From an uncultured Rickettsiales bacterium (GTDB taxonomy: Bacteria; Pseudomonadota; Alphaproteobacteria; Rs-D84), in the NCBI GenBank assembly GCA_900550565.1, contig URSG01000002.1, positions 13,308 through 77,307 of the forward strand: a DNA stretch of 64,000 nt. The letters run 5' to 3'. How positions within the stretch are numbered: position 1 is the first letter of the stretch; every line of letters starts with the position of its first letter. Both the position numbers and the translations under genes were made by a program. This document shows, in pieces, positions 61,413 to 64,000 of the stretch. The notes under the pieces are model-generated. The model was not told the DNA's origin. It was given only the letters and a program-made list of their open reading frames with translations, and did not search any database.

Positions 61413-64000
61413 ATGCTGACACTGATTGATGGAAATTCGTTGTTATTTCGTGCCTATTACGGCGTGCACAGTCGCCTGACGCGCAGTGACGGGACACCTG
61501 TGGGCGCAGTGTATGGATTTTTCAATATGATGTTGCCGATATTATCGTCGGCGCAACCGGGCGACGCGTTTGTATGTGTGTTTGACGCGTCACGCATTTC
61601 TTTTCGCCAGGATATTTATCCTGCGTACAAGGCCAACCGTCCTGAAACCCCAGATGATTTAGTCACGCAATCGCACATGGTTCGCGCAGGCGCGGCGGCA
61701 ATGGGAATGCCGGTATTGTGTATCCCCGGGGTTGAAGCAGATGATGTAATCGCAACCCTGGCACGACAAAATTGTTCCACCACAGACAGCACGCGTATCA
61801 TAACCGGCGACAAAGATTTAATGCAACTGGTGTCTGATTGTGTGTTCTTATATGATGGTATGAAACAGCGCGAAATTCGCGCGCCCGGCGTGCTGGAAAA
61901 ATTCGGCGTCACACCTGACCGCGTGGTTGACGTCCAGGCACTGATGGGCGATTCGTCTGACAACGTGCCAGGCGTGCCAGGCATCGGCCCGAAAAAGGCC
62001 GCCGAATTGATAAACCAATTTGGTGGTCTGGATAATTTATACGACCACCTGGACGACATCAAAAATGAACGCACACGCAATCTGTTGCGCGACAATCGCG
62101 AAATGGCATACGTGTCGCGCAAACTGGTGCAACTGAAATCAGACGTTGATTTATCTGGCCTGGAAATCACCCCATTTCGGTTTAACACGCCGGCGGCGTT
62201 GGATTTTGTCCGCACAAAACTGGAAAGCAATTCACTGGTTGCCAAGATTGAAAAACTGTTTCCGTTGGAAAAATTTGACGCGTCACACACGGTGCCAGAA
62301 TTCCAATTTGCGGCGTCTGCGTGTCCGGTGGAAATTACCACTGCGCCCCGCCCCAGCGCGCCAACACCAACGCCAATGCAACCGATGACATTTGAAATAA
62401 TCCAGGACGTTGCCGCACTGAAAAAATTTTTATCACAGGTAAAAAATATAATTGCGATTGACACTGAAACAACAGGCCTGAATCCGATTTCTGATAAAAT
62501 GGTGGGAATTTCCCTGGCCACAGACGCAACACGTGGTGCGTATATTCCACTGCGCCACACGGCCCCAACATCAGATTTGTTTGGCACCGACGCCCCTGTC
62601 CCAAATCAGTTATCGGTCGGGGACGTCTGGACACATCTGGGGCCAATATTGGAAAACCCCAATATTGTCAAGGTTGGACACAACCTGAAATACGACCTGC
62701 ACATTATGGCAAACGATGGCTGGGACATTGAAAAAATCGCCCCTGTTGATGACACAATGCTGCTGTCGTATGCGTTGGACGGGACGCTGCACGGACACGG
62801 TCTGGACGAACTGGCGATGTTGCACCTGGGACACGAAAACATACATTTTTCGTCGCTGTTTCCGCCCAAGACGCGCGACGCCGATATGCACTTTGCACAC
62901 CTGGACATATCCGTTGCCGCGCCATACGCCGCCGAAGACGCAACGGTCTGTATGGCACTGTATGAAATATTGCGACCACGCCTGGACGCAAATGCGAAAT
63001 TACGCGAATTATACGAAACGTGCGATTTGCCCCTGATGCCGATATTGGTCCAGATGGAACGCAACGGCGTATTGGTCAATCGCGCTGGACTGCAACAACT
63101 GTCGGGCGCATTTCACGACAGCCTGGGCAAACTGGAATCAGAAATATGGGCATTGGCCGGCCACGAATTTAATATCGCCAGTCCAAAGCAACTGGGGGCG
63201 GTTTTATTTGACGAATTAAAATTGCCTGCGAACAAGAAACGGTCAACCGACGCAGATACGCTGGGCGAACTGGGCGACGCACATCCGATTGTTGATAAAA
63301 TTCTGTCGTGGCGTTCTATTGCCAAGTTGGCCGGCACATACGCGGACACATTGCCGCGCCAGATTGCATCAGACGGCCGTATTCACACCACATATTTACA
63401 GACCAGTACGAACACCGGACGTCTGTCCAGTCGTGATCCGAACCTGCAAAATATTCCGATTAAAACCGAACTGGGGGAACAGATTCGCAAATGTTTTGTT
63501 GCGCCGACGGGTCGGTTATTGATTTCGGTTGACTATTCCCAGATTCAACTGCGTCTGTTGGCGGACGTCGCCGATGTCGCAACGTTCAAAGAAACGTTCC
63601 ACGCCGGAACTGATATTCACGAACAAACCGCGCGCAAGATTTTTGGCATTGCGCCCGGCGCGCCTGTTCCGCGTGAAATGCGTCGCGCGGCCAAGACGGT
63701 AAATTTCTCTATAATATACGGAATATCGTCATTTGGCCTGGCGGGCCAGTTGGGCATATCACGCGCAGCGGCCGCAGAACTGATAAATTCGTATATGGCC
63801 GGCCTGCCAGAAATTGAAAAATACATCACCGAAACACGCGATTTCGCGATGCAGAACGCGTGCGTTTATACCCCGTGGGGTCGCCGCATAGAACTGCCCG
63901 AGGTTCGCAATCCCCGTCTGCGCGCATACGCAATGCGTGCAGCGGTCAACGCCCCAATCCAGGGGGGTGGTGATGTTTATATTCTCGCTGTTGCCGACCA
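61413..64000 (+). CDS. polA: DNA polymerase I, partial (3' end beyond the window)
   Basis: The first 862 residues of Pol I. The 5' nuclease domain (LIDGNSLLFRAYYG, GDKDLMQL, GDSSDNVPGVPGIGPKKA) is complete. The 3'-5' exonuclease domain keeps its acidic residues: Asp350 and Glu352 in IDTETTGL, the Asp of NLKYDLH and YAAEDATV. The polymerase domain has TGRLSSRDPNLQNIP, motif A VDYSQIQLRLLA and the O-helix RRAAKTVNFSIIYG, with the usual Phe in O-helix position. The last motifs, including the palm HDE region, fall outside the window. GGAAAAA precedes the ATG. Confidence 0.96.
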   Translation, partial: MLTLIDGNSLLFRAYYGVHSRLTRSDGTPVGAVYGFFNMMLPILSSAQPGDAFVCVFDASRISFRQDIYPAYKANRPETPDDLVTQSHMVRAGAAAMGMPVLCIPGVEADDVIATLARQNCSTTDSTRIITGDKDLMQLVSDCVFLYDGMKQREIRAPGVLEKFGVTPDRVVDVQALMGDSSDNVPGVPGIGPKKAAELINQFGGLDNLYDHLDDIKNERTRNLLRDNREMAYVSRKLVQLKSDVDLSGLEITPFRFNTPAALDFVRTKLESNSLVAKIEKLFPLEKFDASHTVPEFQFAASACPVEITTAPRPSAPTPTPMQPMTFEIIQDVAALKKFLSQVKNIIAIDTETTGLNPISDKMVGISLATDATRGAYIPLRHTAPTSDLFGTDAPVPNQLSVGDVWTHLGPILENPNIVKVGHNLKYDLHIMANDGWDIEKIAPVDDTMLLSYALDGTLHGHGLDELAMLHLGHENIHFSSLFPPKTRDADMHFAHLDISVAAPYAAEDATVCMALYEILRPRLDANAKLRELYETCDLPLMPILVQMERNGVLVNRAGLQQLSGAFHDSLGKLESEIWALAGHEFNIASPKQLGAVLFDELKLPANKKRSTDADTLGELGDAHPIVDKILSWRSIAKLAGTYADTLPRQIASDGRIHTTYLQTSTNTGRLSSRDPNLQNIPIKTELGEQIRKCFVAPTGRLLISVDYSQIQLRLLADVADVATFKETFHAGTDIHEQTARKIFGIAPGAPVPREMRRAAKTVNFSIIYGISSFGLAGQLGISRAAAAELINSYMAGLPEIEKYITETRDFAMQNACVYTPWGRRIELPEVRNPRLRAYAMRAAVNAPIQGGGDVYILAVAD

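Noticed and set aside
61616..62587. A 323-codon minus-strand ORF opposite polA
   Set aside because: It lies wholly antisense to well-conserved polA motifs and resembles no family; long shadows are common here because of codon bias.

Overview
The window reads as one continuous stretch of a bacterial chromosome. It is gene-dense, of intermediate GC, and carries intact housekeeping genes on both strands. It suggests a Gram-negative, probably anaerobic and host-associated alphaproteobacterium. The Gram-negative reading rests on LptB/LptC, BamE, an OmpA-type lipoprotein, several beta-barrel outer-membrane proteins, an alpha-2-macroglobulin/PBP1C pair and an EnvC-like factor. The fermentative reading rests on a full-length pyruvate:ferredoxin oxidoreductase. 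CarD, RodZ, TspO and a short FtsB-like protein fit an alphaproteobacterium. The taxonomic placement is inference; no rRNA lies in the window.

Layout. 0-10 kb: YgjP-type metallopeptidase, transketolase, RNase HI, rlmE, an isolated SRP M-domain gene, uvrA, rodZ, a Dus enzyme, an FtsB-like gene and tspO. 10-15 kb: an aminoglycoside-phosphotransferase-like gene that lacks the catalytic Asp, tRNA-Arg, an AT-rich two-gene island (UvrD-like helicase and a membrane protein) behind what looks like a transcription attenuator, a DUF308 protein and ssb. 15-20 kb: rho, an overlapping spanin-like pair, arginase, and a signal-peptide ORF lying between perfect 35-bp inverted repeats (a candidate invertible switch), then tRNA-Pro and a zincin-like protein. 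20-32 kb: envelope genes (OmpA lipoprotein, lptC-lptB, bamE), carD, nifJ, a ClpP-like pseudoprotease and ctpA. 32-38 kb: a degenerate Fic protein translationally coupled to a small-molecule-kinase-like protein, then a run of secreted or surface proteins (Cys-rich, PKD plus 31-residue repeats, coiled coil) and an EnvC-like factor. 38-42 kb: tyrS, tsf, rpsB. 42-55 kb: a subtilase, a very large alpha-2-macroglobulin, PBP1C and outer-membrane proteins. 55-64 kb: tRNA-Leu(AAG), a 991-residue Cys-rich secreted protein, a short ORF with a terminator in front of a lipoprotein gene, an ephrin-receptor-like Cys-rich protein, pth, a beta-barrel protein and polA, which runs off the window.

Two themes recur. 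First, several genes have a sigma70-like -10 box ending only 5-8 nt before the start codon and no Shine-Dalgarno sequence, so many mRNAs are probably leaderless. Second, a large share of the window encodes exported proteins without clear homologues that share Cys-rich or Arg/Thr/Ala-rich low-complexity modules, which fits a host-associated bacterium with a lineage-specific surface. The items most worth following up are the inverted-repeat switch, the helicase attenuator, the orphan SRP M domain, the Fic/kinase pair and the tRNA-Leu with an AAG anticodon.
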